The notes under the pieces are model-generated. The model was not told the origin of the DNA and ran no database searches. It saw only the letters and a list, made by a program, of their open reading frames with translations. Of a DNA stretch of 64,000 nt, positions 47,667 to 56,652 are shown piece by piece. How positions within the stretch are numbered: position 1 is the first letter of the stretch; every line of letters starts with the position of its first letter. Origin of the DNA: Hyphomicrobiaceae bacterium (GTDB lineage Bacteria > Pseudomonadota > Alphaproteobacteria > Rhizobiales > Devosiaceae); assembly GCA_020638065.1 (NCBI GenBank), contig JACKJG010000015.1, forward strand, positions 8,754 through 72,753, written 5' to 3'. Both the position numbers and the translations under genes were made by a program.

Positions 47667-48833
47667 ATGGCCGACACCATTGACCAGGATTTTCTGAGCG
47701 AAGCAATCGCTCGCATCTATGATTGTGCGGTAGACCCAAGTCTTTGGGAATCGACGCTGACCTATGTTCGCGACCACTTTGGCGCGGCCTTCTTGTCCAT
47801 GAACTACATGGAATTCACAGCGGCTTATCCGGTGGCGCAACCCCAGATGGTGACGGTCTCGACGCCGTGGGACAGGTCTTTTCTGGACGCTTTGCCGCCG
47901 CTGGTCAGTATCATTCCCGAATTCGACAAGATGCGCTCGGCCGGGCTCGACGTCACCGTCACCCAGCTGGATCTGGTCAAAGAGGCCGATTTCCGCGAAA
48001 GCGAGTTTTATGAACGCTGGGTAAGACCACAGCGCCTTCGCGATACCTGCAACATCAATTTCATCGCTCGCGACATGCAGAACGCCATGTTGTCCGTCAC
48101 GACCTATGACGGACGGGAGGTGTTGTCGGCGGAGGAAAGGGCGCTCATTCAAACGCTGACGCCCCACATGCGGCGAGCCATCCTGATCTCCGACATGGTC
48201 GAGGAAAGCAATGGCTGGCGGGAAATCTACCACGATCTGTTGGACCGGATCGGTATTGCCGTACTGCTTGTCGACCAGAATGCGCGGCTTCGCTATTGCA
48301 ACGAGGCGGGGGAGGCCATGCTCGCCGCCGAAGCCGGATTGCGATTGACCCGGAATTTCGTCGCGCCGACCAGCCAGCCCCACGTTCGGGCCTTTGAAAC
48401 CTCGGTCGCCCGCGCTTGCTCGCCGAACGATCTCGACGTTGGACTTTGGGGCAACGGCATGTGCCTGCCCGATGGGGCCGGTGGCCAGGCCATCGCCTAT
48501 ATTCTGCCGCTGGGCCGCTCAGACCGGCGTCATGCGCTAGGCCCAGGCCTCGCGGCCATTTTCGTGACCGGCAAAAGCGACGATCTGCCCGAAATGATCG
48601 AAATTCTTTCAGCCATCAGCGGCCTGACGAGTGCCGAGGCACGGATCGCGCTCGGGATTGCCGATGGCAGGAGCACGCAGGATATCGCTGCCGAAGCCGA
48701 TATCTCGATGAACACCCTGCGAAAACATCTCAACAACATTTATGCGAAAACAGGTTTGCACGGTCAGACGCAGCTGGCCGCCATGATCAACCGGCTGGTC
48801 ATGCCGCTCGCGAAACGAAAAACTCCGCGATAG
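47667..48833 (+). CDS. LuxR-family transcriptional regulator
   Basis: A 388-residue regulator. The N-terminal half begins FLSEAIARIYDCAVDPSLWESTLTYVRDHFGA, a common LuxR sensory start, and a PAS-like segment (IGIAVLLVDQNARLRYCNEAGEAML) lies near 200-230. The C-terminal LuxR helix-turn-helix is LTSAEARIALGIADGRSTQDIAAEADISMNTLRKHLNNIYAKTG. ATG 47667 follows GGGAA. The gene converges on the RTX cluster. It resembles the broken LuxR gene at 19752. Confidence 0.9.
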   Translation: MADTIDQDFLSEAIARIYDCAVDPSLWESTLTYVRDHFGAAFLSMNYMEFTAAYPVAQPQMVTVSTPWDRSFLDALPPLVSIIPEFDKMRSAGLDVTVTQLDLVKEADFRESEFYERWVRPQRLRDTCNINFIARDMQNAMLSVTTYDGREVLSAEERALIQTLTPHMRRAILISDMVEESNGWREIYHDLLDRIGIAVLLVDQNARLRYCNEAGEAMLAAEAGLRLTRNFVAPTSQPHVRAFETSVARACSPNDLDVGLWGNGMCLPDGAGGQAIAYILPLGRSDRRHALGPGLAAIFVTGKSDDLPEMIEILSAISGLTSAEARIALGIADGRSTQDIAAEADISMNTLRKHLNNIYAKTGLHGQTQLAAMINRLVMPLAKRKTPR

Positions 48834-48872
48834 TGAACGTCCGGCAGGGCCGAAAACGACCTATCGCACTCC

Positions 48873-50525
48873 CTAGATGACGATGTCCGCGCCGTTGAGC
48901 TGGTTCAGATCGATACCCTTGACGATGATTTCCGTGCCCTTGTGGTCGAACCTGACCTTGTCATTGTTCGCCCCGCCGGCGTCGGTGAAGTGGTTGAGCG
49001 CGGCCGCCTTCGAGGCATAGCCGAAGTCCTTCAGATTGAGCTTGTCCTTGCCGTTCTCAAAGTCGGTGATCGTCGTCTTGCCTTCGTTCTTCTTGAAAAA
49101 GAACGTATCGTCGCCCTGATTGCCGGTCGCCGTGTCGGTGCCCTTGCCGGTGTAGATCTTGTCCTTGCCCTTGCCGCCTTTGATGACGTCGTCACCTTTG
49201 AGGCCCCTGAGAATGTCGGCACCGTCCTTGCCGTTGATTTCATCGCGGCCATTATTGCCCTTTATGGTCTCGGCCTTCTTCTTGCCGTTCCACACCGAGC
49301 CGACATCGAGCACCCGGCCCTTGATGGATTCAAGGTTCCCGTCGCCATCCGCCTGTGAGCCGGTTGTCCAGGTCACCATCACCTTGCCGTTCTTCAAGGT
49401 GGTGACCTCGGCATCCTGCTGGTAGGACGAGGTTTTCTGATTGACCAGGAATTCCTTGCCGTAGGCGCTGCCGTCCTTGTTGAAAATGCGGCCCTTGATA
49501 CCGGTCAGAGACGGGTCCGTCCCGTCCGTCGACTCCCAGACCACCAGAAAGCGTCCATCGTCGAGCGCTGCGATGCTCACATCGTCCTGGCCGCCTGTAC
49601 CCTTGTTGTTGACCCGGATTTCGTTGGTCAGCGGCACGCCTGCCTTCGAGTAGATTCGAAACAACAGGGCCGTCGAATCTCCATCTTCGGTCGCGTCCTG
49701 AGTGGTCCAGGCCACGACGAACCGTCCGTCGGCAAGCGCCTCGACCTGCGGGTTGACCTGCGAGCCGGTCTTCTTGTTGACGTTCACGAGAGCCTCGCCA
49801 ACGAGGGTATTGTAGCTGCTGTCATAGAGCCGGTACTTGATGGCGCCGCCACTCCCATCATCATTCGCAGACGTGGTCCAGACGACGAGCACATTGCCGT
49901 TGGTTGATACGGCGCTATTTGCGCCGGTCTGGTTGCCGGCGCCACCGCCGACAAAATTGACGGTTCTTTCGCTTGCGAACAAATTCAGAGAGGTGCTGTA
50001 GATGTTCAGCTGCACCTCCTTGCCATCTGCCGCACTGTCGCTGACCCAGCTGAAACCGACAAGTCCGGCACCGACCTCGAACACGTCGACATAGTCCTGA
50101 TCACCGTTGACGATCGAATGATTGACCAGAATTTCGCCGCCAACCTTGCTGCCGGCGCTGTCATAGCGTTGCGCGCGAACCGAAGAGCCGCTTGTGTCGC
50201 CGACCTGGCCGCCTTCATCTTCCCAGGCGACCATGAAACCCCCGTCGCTCAGCGCGACGACCTTGGCGATCTGTTGATTACCCGCCGTATTGGTGTTGAC
50301 CAGAAACTCGGACTTGACCTGATTGCCGCTGCTGTTCAGGATTTTGGCCTTGACCGAATAGCCGCTCCCGTCACCGCCGGTCGCAGAGTTTCCGGTATTT
50401 TGCGTCGTCCATACCGCGATCACGTTGCCGTTCTTGAGCGTGGCAACGTCCGAATAGCGCTGGTTGTCGGTTATGCCGCCGGTATTGACCTGAAATTCGG
50501 CTTTCTTTTTCACCGTGATCGTCAT
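48873..50525 (-). CDS. RTX-family secreted protein with a seven-bladed propeller
   Basis: A 550-residue protein without a Sec signal. Residues about 8-390 contain seven copies of a repeat of about 55 residues with the pattern F/ILVN...Q...VA-L-DG-VVAW, suggesting a seven-bladed beta propeller. RTX calcium-binding nonapeptides follow at about 400-480 (GNNGRDEINGKDGADILRG and GGKGKDKIYTGKGTD). The C-terminus ends GADIVI, like the other RTX genes to its right. Likely a type I secretion substrate. Confidence 0.85.
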   Translation of the reverse strand: MTITVKKKAEFQVNTGGITDNQRYSDVATLKNGNVIAVWTTQNTGNSATGGDGSGYSVKAKILNSSGNQVKSEFLVNTNTAGNQQIAKVVALSDGGFMVAWEDEGGQVGDTSGSSVRAQRYDSAGSKVGGEILVNHSIVNGDQDYVDVFEVGAGLVGFSWVSDSAADGKEVQLNIYSTSLNLFASERTVNFVGGGAGNQTGANSAVSTNGNVLVVWTTSANDDGSGGAIKYRLYDSSYNTLVGEALVNVNKKTGSQVNPQVEALADGRFVVAWTTQDATEDGDSTALLFRIYSKAGVPLTNEIRVNNKGTGGQDDVSIAALDDGRFLVVWESTDGTDPSLTGIKGRIFNKDGSAYGKEFLVNQKTSSYQQDAEVTTLKNGKVMVTWTTGSQADGDGNLESIKGRVLDVGSVWNGKKKAETIKGNNGRDEINGKDGADILRGLKGDDVIKGGKGKDKIYTGKGTDTATGNQGDDTFFFKKNEGKTTITDFENGKDKLNLKDFGYASKAAALNHFTDAGGANNDKVRFDHKGTEIIVKGIDLNQLNGADIVI

Positions 50526-50651
50526 TTTTGTCCCTCCAGACCGGACGCGACAATCGGCAAAAGGCCAACATCAATTGCCTCCATTCCAATCGAATAGGAG
50601 GCGGCGCCCAGATTTGATGATCAAGAAAGTCTGATGAGGCGCGGCTTGTCC

Positions 50652-50669
50652 ATACTCCAAATGGAGTAT
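50652..50669. promoter_or_regulatory. Perfect 18-bp palindrome upstream of the RTX propeller gene
   Basis: ATACTCCA-AA-TGGAGTAT (50652-50669) has perfect 8-bp arms and a 2-base centre, about 127 bases before the start of the RTX gene at 50525. The geometry resembles a LuxR-type or other dimeric operator. It lies in the 247-base gap between two minus-strand RTX genes. Confidence 0.6.
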
Positions 50670-50772
50670 TCCGGTGAGGTGAGGACTGTTTTTGCGGACG
50701 AAAACGCAAATTCAACGCAAATGTCGGGCAGGTTTATTTCCTGCTCACTGGCGCCGCCGCTGCCAAACCCCC

Positions 50773-51282
50773 TCAGATGACGATGTCGGTCGCATCGATA
50801 TTCTTGAGGTCGACGCCCTTGATCTTGACGATCGTGCCGTCGAACACGAACTTGCAGATATCGTCGTTGCTGCTGCCCACTTCGGAAAAGTGCTTGAGCG
50901 CAGCCGCCTTGGATTTGAACTTGAAGCCCTTGAGATCGAGCTTGTCCTTGCCGTTCTGAAAGTCGGTGATGACGTTGGTGCCCTCATTGGGCTTGAAGAC
51001 GAATTTGTCGTTTCCGCCCTTGCCGGTCAGCTTGTCGTTGCCTTTTCTTCCCGCCAGAACATTGGCGGCACTGTTGCCGGTGATGGTATCGTCTTTACGC
51101 GACCCGGTGACATTCTCGACGCCGGAAAGGCTTGCCTGCTCGGTCCCGTATTTTACCCAGCCCTTGATGAGATTGGCGTTGATGGCCTTGTTCTGCCACG
51201 AGGCATCGACACTGTCCCGCCCTTTGCCGCCGTCAAATTTGTCATCCCCCTTCCAAAGGTAGAGCTTGTCGTTGCCGCCCTT
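50773..51282 (-). repeat. Near-identical RTX C-terminal block, copy 1
   Basis: About 500 bases almost identical to 54647-55159 and, over the first 415, to 53372-53786. The three copies differ at scattered sites, and copy 3 carries a stop codon. Such long direct repeats allow recombination and gene conversion. Confidence 0.8.
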
Positions 51283-51789
51283 GGCCGAAATCTCATCGGC
51301 ACCCTTGCTGCCTTGAAAGACGTTGTCCTGCTTGTTACCGGTCGCAATCATGAAATTCGGCACCAGAAGATCCATCAGATCTTCGTAATGATCCGCGCGC
51401 GGGCTGCCGGATCCAAGACCGGCTGAACTGATCAAGTCTGCGGCGGCGCGCTGAATTTCCAGGGTCACCACTGCCTTTTGCCCGGTGCTTTTGTGCACGA
51501 CCTCGATCCATTCGACCATTCCGGCATTCGGCACCCCCTTGGCGTTTGTGCCAAGGCCCGAGCCGTGGAACACTACCGCAAAGCCCGCGAAGTCGCCGGT
51601 CAGGTTCGTCGTCAGTTTGGAACTATTGCCGGTGAAGCCCTTCGCGCTCATTTCGGCGCTTGTCCGTGAAGCGGCTTCCCTTTTTTGCGCGTTTTCCGCA
51701 CAGGCCGCTATGATCATTCCAAAGAATTCCTGCCCGTCAATGCCGTTACCTGCGTCGACGTTGATGCCCAGTATGTCAAGAATCGTCAC
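50773..51789 (-). CDS. RTX-family secreted protein (paralogue A)
   Basis: A 338-residue protein of the local RTX family: a variable N-terminus (about 60 residues), a conserved lectin-like block (about 70-160, SGLGTNAKG and PNAGMVEW), RTX repeats (about 175-260, GKGGNDKLYLWKGDDKFDG) and a C-terminal block (about 265-338) ending ATDIVI. The N-terminus has no signal peptide. The C-terminal 170 residues are nearly identical to the proteins at 53372 and 54647. Type I secretion is inferred. Confidence 0.85.
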   Translation of the reverse strand: MTILDILGINVDAGNGIDGQEFFGMIIAACAENAQKREAASRTSAEMSAKGFTGNSSKLTTNLTGDFAGFAVVFHGSGLGTNAKGVPNAGMVEWIEVVHKSTGQKAVVTLEIQRAAADLISSAGLGSGSPRADHYEDLMDLLVPNFMIATGNKQDNVFQGSKGADEISAKGGNDKLYLWKGDDKFDGGKGRDSVDASWQNKAINANLIKGWVKYGTEQASLSGVENVTGSRKDDTITGNSAANVLAGRKGNDKLTGKGGNDKFVFKPNEGTNVITDFQNGKDKLDLKGFKFKSKAAALKHFSEVGSSNDDICKFVFDGTIVKIKGVDLKNIDATDIVI

Positions 51790-51950
51790 GCTTCATCACT
51801 CCCTATGTACCGGATTCCAGTTTTGGCGTGCCGAGAACAGCGCCAGCATTTCCTACGTCCCAGGGTCCCCGGACGGGGCGTCGCACACGGCCTGCGCCCC
51901 CCATCCGCGCGCAAAACGCAGCGGTGGCGATACCGGCCTGCCCGACATGC

Positions 51951-53108
51951 TCAAATCACGATGTCGCTGGCATCCATATTCTTGAGATCGACACCCTTGA
52001 TGACGATCTCGGTGCCCTTGTGGAGGAAGCCGACCTTGTCGTCATTCTTGCCGCCGATCTCGTAGAACTTGCTCAGTGCCTGCGCCTTGTTGGAAAAGCC
52101 AAAGCCCTTGAGGACAATCATGTCCCTGCCATTTTGAAAATCAGTGATCCTGTCGTTGCCCCAGTTCGGCCGGAACATGAACTTGTCCTTGCCCGCGTTG
52201 CCACTGACAACGTCATTGCCCTTGTCGCCGGCGATGATGTCGTTGCCGCCCTTGCCCTTGATAATGTCGTCGCCGGGACCGCCACCGAGCACGTTCATCT
52301 TGGAATTGCCGATAATGGTGTCGTTTTTCGCGGATCCAAGGAAATTCTCGATTCCCGTTCCGGTGGTCGTTCCCTTGCTCCAGGAAAAGCTCTGCGCGCC
52401 CAGATCGGCCATCACCTTCCCGCCGACATCCACGGCATTGACGACATCACGTCCCTTGCCGGCGTCAAACCAGTCATTGCCCCGGCCCATGAACAGCATG
52501 TCGTTGCCGCCCTTGCCTTCGAACTTGTCGTCACCCTTCCAGCCGGAAAAAACGTCGTGCGTTTTCGACCCCGTGCCGATCAGGAAGGTTGGCGAGAGAT
52601 CGTCGAAGAAATCGCTGTAATTGGCCGGCGAGAACTTGCCGCTTCCGGCTTTGGCGTCGGCCACCAGTTTGGTCGCGTCCACCGCAACGAGAAACTGAAA
52701 TGCCGTGCCTTTGCCGGTGCTTTGTTCATAGAAGTTCATGCTGCTGACTGAGCCGCCGGTCAGGTAGCCCTTGGCGTTCGTCGTCAGTCCCGAGCCTTCG
52801 ATTTCCAGCCGCATGCCTTCGCCGCCGGGGACCTTGATCTTGACCTTTGTCGGGCTCGACGAAATCAGAACGCTGGGCGATGCCTTGTATTGCGCGGATT
52901 TGTTGCCGCTTCCGTAGTAGTATCTGTAATAGTTTGAATATGACGAATAATATGCCTGATATTCATACCAGTAGGCCGCCGCGCGAAGCCCATAGCTTCC
53001 GGCGTAGTATGAGTAATAATCTCCGTACGTGCTTCCCCAATACGAATAGGAATATGCGGAGTAATAGGATCCGTAATATCCATAGATATAGCTATATGCG
53101 TGTCCCAC
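51951..53108 (-). CDS. RTX-family protein with a tyrosine-rich N-terminus
   Basis: A 385-residue protein with a highly unusual N-terminus: residues 1-65 contain 27 Tyr, with Ser and Gly filling most of the rest (repeats such as YYSYYAGSYG and YSNYYRYYYG). The remainder matches the local RTX family: a lectin-like block (SGLTTNAKG), RTX repeats (WKGDDKFEGKGGNDMLFMGRGND) and a tail ending ASDIVI. No Sec signal. The low-complexity tyrosine region may act in adhesion, cross-linking or self-assembly (inference). The codons of this part, UAU and UAC, give a lower GC patch. Confidence 0.82.
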   Translation of the reverse strand: MGHAYSYIYGYYGSYYSAYSYSYWGSTYGDYYSYYAGSYGLRAAAYWYEYQAYYSSYSNYYRYYYGSGNKSAQYKASPSVLISSSPTKVKIKVPGGEGMRLEIEGSGLTTNAKGYLTGGSVSSMNFYEQSTGKGTAFQFLVAVDATKLVADAKAGSGKFSPANYSDFFDDLSPTFLIGTGSKTHDVFSGWKGDDKFEGKGGNDMLFMGRGNDWFDAGKGRDVVNAVDVGGKVMADLGAQSFSWSKGTTTGTGIENFLGSAKNDTIIGNSKMNVLGGGPGDDIIKGKGGNDIIAGDKGNDVVSGNAGKDKFMFRPNWGNDRITDFQNGRDMIVLKGFGFSNKAQALSKFYEIGGKNDDKVGFLHKGTEIVIKGVDLKNMDASDIVI

Positions 53109-53203
53109 CGTTCTGCCCTCCAGCGGACGGCATGGTCAGTTCATTTGACCAGTCCCTGTTCGTCCTTCTGCGCACTTTTGAACGGAAAAACCCGTATGTC
53201 AAA

Positions 53204-53217
53204 CATCTCAAGAGATG
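53204..53217. promoter_or_regulatory. 14-bp palindrome upstream of the Tyr-rich RTX gene
   Basis: CATCTC-AA-GAGATG (53204-53217) is a perfect inverted repeat about 96-109 bases before the RTX start at 53108. It has the same 2-base-centre geometry as the palindrome at 50652 but a different sequence. It lies in a relatively AT-rich 263-base gap. Confidence 0.4.
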
Positions 53218-53371
53218 ACGTCGGCACAAATATTATGAATTTGTTGTTTTTATTGTTCTTTTCCGAACTTACCGCGAATTCAACTTTTGGCGACCACAGA
53301 GGTTCGTCGCGAGAATCCGTCAAACTTCACGCCGTGCCGATTCAAAGCCGGAATAGCCGGCAGCCATCCCC

Positions 53372-53786
53372 TCAGATGACGATGTCGGTCGCGTCGATAT
53401 TCTTGAGGTCGACGCCCTTGATCTTGACGATCGTGCCGTCGAACACGAACTTGCAGATATCATCGTTGTTGCTGCCCACTTCGGAAAAGTGCTTGAGCGC
53501 AGCCGCCTTGGATTTGAACTTGAAGCCCTTGAGGTCGAGCTTGTCCTTGCCGTTCTGAAAGTCGGTGATGACGTTGGTGCCCTCGTTGGGCTTGAAGACG
53601 AACTTGTCGTTTCCGCCCTTGCCGGTCAGCTTGTCGTTGCCTTTTCTTCCCGCCAGGACATTGGCGGCACTGTTGCCGGTGATCGTATCGTCTTTTCTGG
53701 ACCCGGTGACGTTCTCGACGCCGGAAAGGCTTGCCTGCTCGGTTCCGTATTTCACCCAGCCCTTGATGAGATTGGCGTTGATGGCC
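53372..53786 (-). repeat. Near-identical RTX C-terminal block, copy 2
   Basis: About 415 bases almost identical to copies 1 (50773) and 3 (54647). Upstream of this the sequence diverges from both: the region encodes SLVSKAINAN where the others have SWQNKAINAN. Confidence 0.8.
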
Positions 53787-54409
53787 TTGCTGACCAGAGA
53801 GGCATCGACCGTGTCCCGGCCCTTGCCGCCGTTGATGTTGTCATTGCCCTTGAACATGAAGAACAGGTCATTGCCGCCCTTGCCGTAGAACGTGTCGTCG
53901 CCCTTGTTGCCCTGGATCGTATTGGCGGCAGCGTCGCCATAAACCGTAACGAATGTTGGGATGAACAGGTCGAACAGGTCGGGATCGTTGACCGGATTGA
54001 CCTTGCCATTGCCGGCCTCGGCCGCCGCAATCCAGTCGGTCGCGGCAAAGGGCACCTGCATTTGCATGGTTGCAACGGTGTCGCCGTTTCCGTTCTTGAT
54101 GACCAAATCAGTTACCGTGCCGGCAGTGGGGCGCCCGTTGCCGTCAACTGCGAAGCCAAACCCGATGGCTTCCAGGGTAAAGCCGTCCGCCTTTCCGCCG
54201 CTCACGGTTTTGGTCAGCAGGGTTCCACCGACTTCCTGAAAGCCGATGACTGACGGCAGGGTGCGCGCTTCGGGAGCCGCCTTGTTCACCGGCGTCGCCC
54301 CCATCAGAAGCGCCAAGAACCCGGCCATGACATCGCCGTCCTTTTCCACGATCTTGGCAATGTGCTTGCCGACCTCGATCCGTTCAATTGACATTTTCGC
54401 GTCCCTCAA
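53372..54409 (-). CDS. RTX-family secreted protein (paralogue B)
   Basis: A 345-residue RTX-family protein: an N-terminal ~60-residue segment unlike the other copies (MSIERIEVGKHIAKIV-type start at about residue 6), a lectin-like block (DGNGRPTAGTV), RTX repeats (GNKGDDTFYGKGGNDLFFMFKGNDNINGGKGRDT) and the shared C-terminal block ending ATDIVI. No signal peptide. An in-frame ATG about six codons downstream (54391) could be the true start. Confidence 0.85.
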   Translation of the reverse strand: MRDAKMSIERIEVGKHIAKIVEKDGDVMAGFLALLMGATPVNKAAPEARTLPSVIGFQEVGGTLLTKTVSGGKADGFTLEAIGFGFAVDGNGRPTAGTVTDLVIKNGNGDTVATMQMQVPFAATDWIAAAEAGNGKVNPVNDPDLFDLFIPTFVTVYGDAAANTIQGNKGDDTFYGKGGNDLFFMFKGNDNINGGKGRDTVDASLVSKAINANLIKGWVKYGTEQASLSGVENVTGSRKDDTITGNSAANVLAGRKGNDKLTGKGGNDKFVFKPNEGTNVITDFQNGKDKLDLKGFKFKSKAAALKHFSEVGSNNDDICKFVFDGTIVKIKGVDLKNIDATDIVI

Positions 54410-54646
54410 AATACTGATCGACTAGCCGGCCCACACCTCGCAGGCCGCTTTCCAAGTCACATCCCAGTGAAAGTATTCAGAAGCTTTTTCTTGAATTTTG
54501 CAAGTCAATTTGCGCCAAGATTATTGAACCAGGCCCCGAAAGCGCAGCATCGCACCAATTTCAATACACTTACTCGCCCCAATCGCCGTTTTTTGAGGCA
54601 CAACTTGAAAGGTGGGGCCGTAGTGAAGCGGGGCAGCTCTGAGCCC

Positions 54647-55159
54647 TCAGATGACGATGTCGGTCGCATCGATATTCTTGAGGTCGACGCCCTTGATCTT
54701 GACGATCGTGCCGTCGAACACGAACTTGCAGATATCGTCGTTGCTGCTGCCCACTTAGGAAAAGTGCTTGAGCGCTGCCGCCTTGGATTTGAACTTGAAG
54801 CCCTTGAGGTCGAGCTTGTCCTTGCCGTTCTGAAAGTCGGTGATGACGTTGGTGCCCTCATTGGGCTTGAAGACGAACTTGTCGTTTCCGCCCTTGCCGG
54901 TCAGCTTGTCGTTGCCTTTTCTTCCCGCCAGAACATTGGCGGCGCTGTTGCCGGTGATCGTATCGTCTTTTCTGGACCCGGTAACGTTCTCCACTCTTGC
55001 CAGCTTGGCTTCGTCAGTCCCGTACTTCACCCAGCCCTTGATCAGGTTGGCGTTGATGGCCTTGTTCTGCCACGAGGCATCGACACTGTCCCGGCCTTTG
55101 CCGCCGTCAAATTTGTCATCCCCCTTCCAAAGGTAGAGCTTGTCGTTGCCGCCCTTGCC
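54647..55159 (-). repeat. Near-identical RTX C-terminal block, copy 3 (with stop codon)
   Basis: About 510 bases almost identical to copy 1 (50773-51282) except for scattered changes, including C-to-A at 54757 that creates the stop. Its region near 54990-55020 (LARVENVTG) differs from copies 1 and 2 (LSGVENVTG), giving a mosaic pattern. Confidence 0.8.
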
Positions 55160-55639
55160 GTTGATTTCGTCATCGCCCTGGCTCCCCTGGAAGTAATTGC
55201 CACCGCCATCGCCATTGGCGTTCAAGAAGGTCGGGACAAGCAAGGCCATGAGGTCCGGATAATGATCGGCCCGCGGTATCCCCGATCCCTTGGCAGCTTC
55301 AGAAACGAGTTGCGCGGCTGGGGTGCTGGAATTGTAAAGGGTGAGCGTTGAAATCTGGCCGGTTGCCGTCTCGATCACCTCGATCGAGGACACAGTGCCC
55401 GCATTGGGCATGCCATTGCTGTCCGTTGCAAGTCCTGCGCCCTTGAGCTTGACCTTGAAGCCGGCCAGATCACCCTTGATGACGGCAGTAAGGGTATTGC
55501 CAGACCCCGTAAATCCGTTGGTATAGGAGCCTTTGGCCTCTGCGTCCTTGTCTTGCTTGCGCACGAATTCGTACGACAGTACATACAATACGACGACAAA
55601 GAAGATCCGTTGCGTGATGAGAACATCCAAAAAAGACAT
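54647..55639 (-). pseudogene. RTX-family gene cut by a nonsense codon (paralogue C)
   Basis: Reading from 55639, a 330-residue RTX-family protein is interrupted at TAA 54755-54757, where copies 1 and 2 have GAA (CACTTTTCC-GAA-GTG). After the stop the frame continues without any other change to the normal end DATDIVI at 54647. The truncated product has 294 residues and lacks the last 35, which probably hold the secretion signal. The rest matches the family, including RTX repeats and a predicted N-terminal hydrophobic segment (FLDVLITQRIFFVVVLYVLSYEF), which no other copy has. A sequencing error would give the same pattern. Confidence 0.88.
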
Positions 55640-55696
55640 TGCGTCCCTCCATGTCTATTTTGCACATCGGAACATGAGAGGCGGGGTAATAGCAAC

Positions 55697-55725
55697 AAAA
55701 AAGGCCGGCATTCGATGCCGGCCTT
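55697..55725 (-). terminator. Rho-independent terminator after the peroxiredoxin gene
   Basis: On the minus strand AAGGCCGGCAT pairs with ATGCCGGCCTT around a 3-base loop (55701-55725), an 11-bp stem, followed by a run of T's (complement of 55697-55702). It lies 22-50 bases after the peroxiredoxin stop and separates that gene from the RTX cluster. Confidence 0.92.
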
Positions 55726-55747
55726 ACACACTATTGTCCTGATGTAA

Positions 55748-56374
55748 CTAGATTTGCGTCATGCGCAAATAGGGGCGCTTGGTCTCAAATCCCTGCGGGA
55801 ATTTGACTTTTGCGGCCTCATCATCAACCGAAAGCGGAATGATGACCTTCTTGCCCGGCACCCAGTCCGCCGGCAATGCGACGGTCTTGGCGTCGGCGGT
55901 CTGCAGCGCGTCGATGACGCGCAGGATTTCGTCGAAGTTCCGGCCCACATTCATCGGGTAGGTCAGCGTCAGCCGAACCTTCTTGTTCGGATCGATGATG
56001 AAAACCGACCGTACTGCCTCAGTGGCGTGGGTTTCGGGATGGATCATGTCGTAAAGCGTTGCGACTTCGCGCGACGTGTCGGCAATGATCGGGAATTGCA
56101 GATCGGTCGACTGGGTTTCGTTCACGTCGGCGATCCAGCCGATATGCTCTTCGACCGGGTCGGTCGACAGGCCGAGTGGCTTGACGTTGCGCTTGGCGAA
56201 TTCATCAGCCAGCTGTGCGGTGCGGCCCATTTCGGTGGTGCAGACCGGTGTATAGTCGGCGGGGTGCGAGAAGAAGAAGACCCAGCTGTCGCCGGCCCAT
56301 TCATGGAAATCGATCTTGCCGTGCTGGGTGTCGGCGGTGAAATTCGGGGCGATCTGCCCGATGCGGATAGACAT
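55748..56374 (-). CDS. 1-Cys peroxiredoxin (Prx6-type)
   Basis: A 208-residue thiol peroxidase that reduces peroxides in the cytoplasm. The peroxidatic cysteine is Cys45 in PVCTTE, preceded by the conserved HPADYTP. No other Cys is present, so it is a 1-Cys enzyme needing an external reductant. The Prx6 C-terminal extension is present (ending in RPYLRMTQI). ATG 56374 has AGGAG nearby; an upstream ATG (56614) adds non-homologous sequence. Confidence 0.94.
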   Translation of the reverse strand: MSIRIGQIAPNFTADTQHGKIDFHEWAGDSWVFFFSHPADYTPVCTTEMGRTAQLADEFAKRNVKPLGLSTDPVEEHIGWIADVNETQSTDLQFPIIADTSREVATLYDMIHPETHATEAVRSVFIIDPNKKVRLTLTYPMNVGRNFDEILRVIDALQTADAKTVALPADWVPGKKVIIPLSVDDEAAKVKFPQGFETKRPYLRMTQI

Positions 56375-56652
56375 GTGCATGCTCCTAAGCATTGACAATG
56401 GCGCCCTTTGGCGCCGGAGGATCACATGCGATCTATTCACCTCGCCGAACCGTTTCAAGCGCCTGCGGCAATTTCGCAAATCTATTGTCTCCGCGTTCCG
56501 GTCGGAGGCAACAATTGGCGCGATCGGACCGGATTTTGGAACGCTGTCCGCCCCGATTTCCCGCCCGGCGATGACGGGACACACTTTCGGGCACGGGCTT
56601 GACGATCTGCGCACACACTCCGTAACCTCGCAGCAGGTTCAGGTGACAAGCC

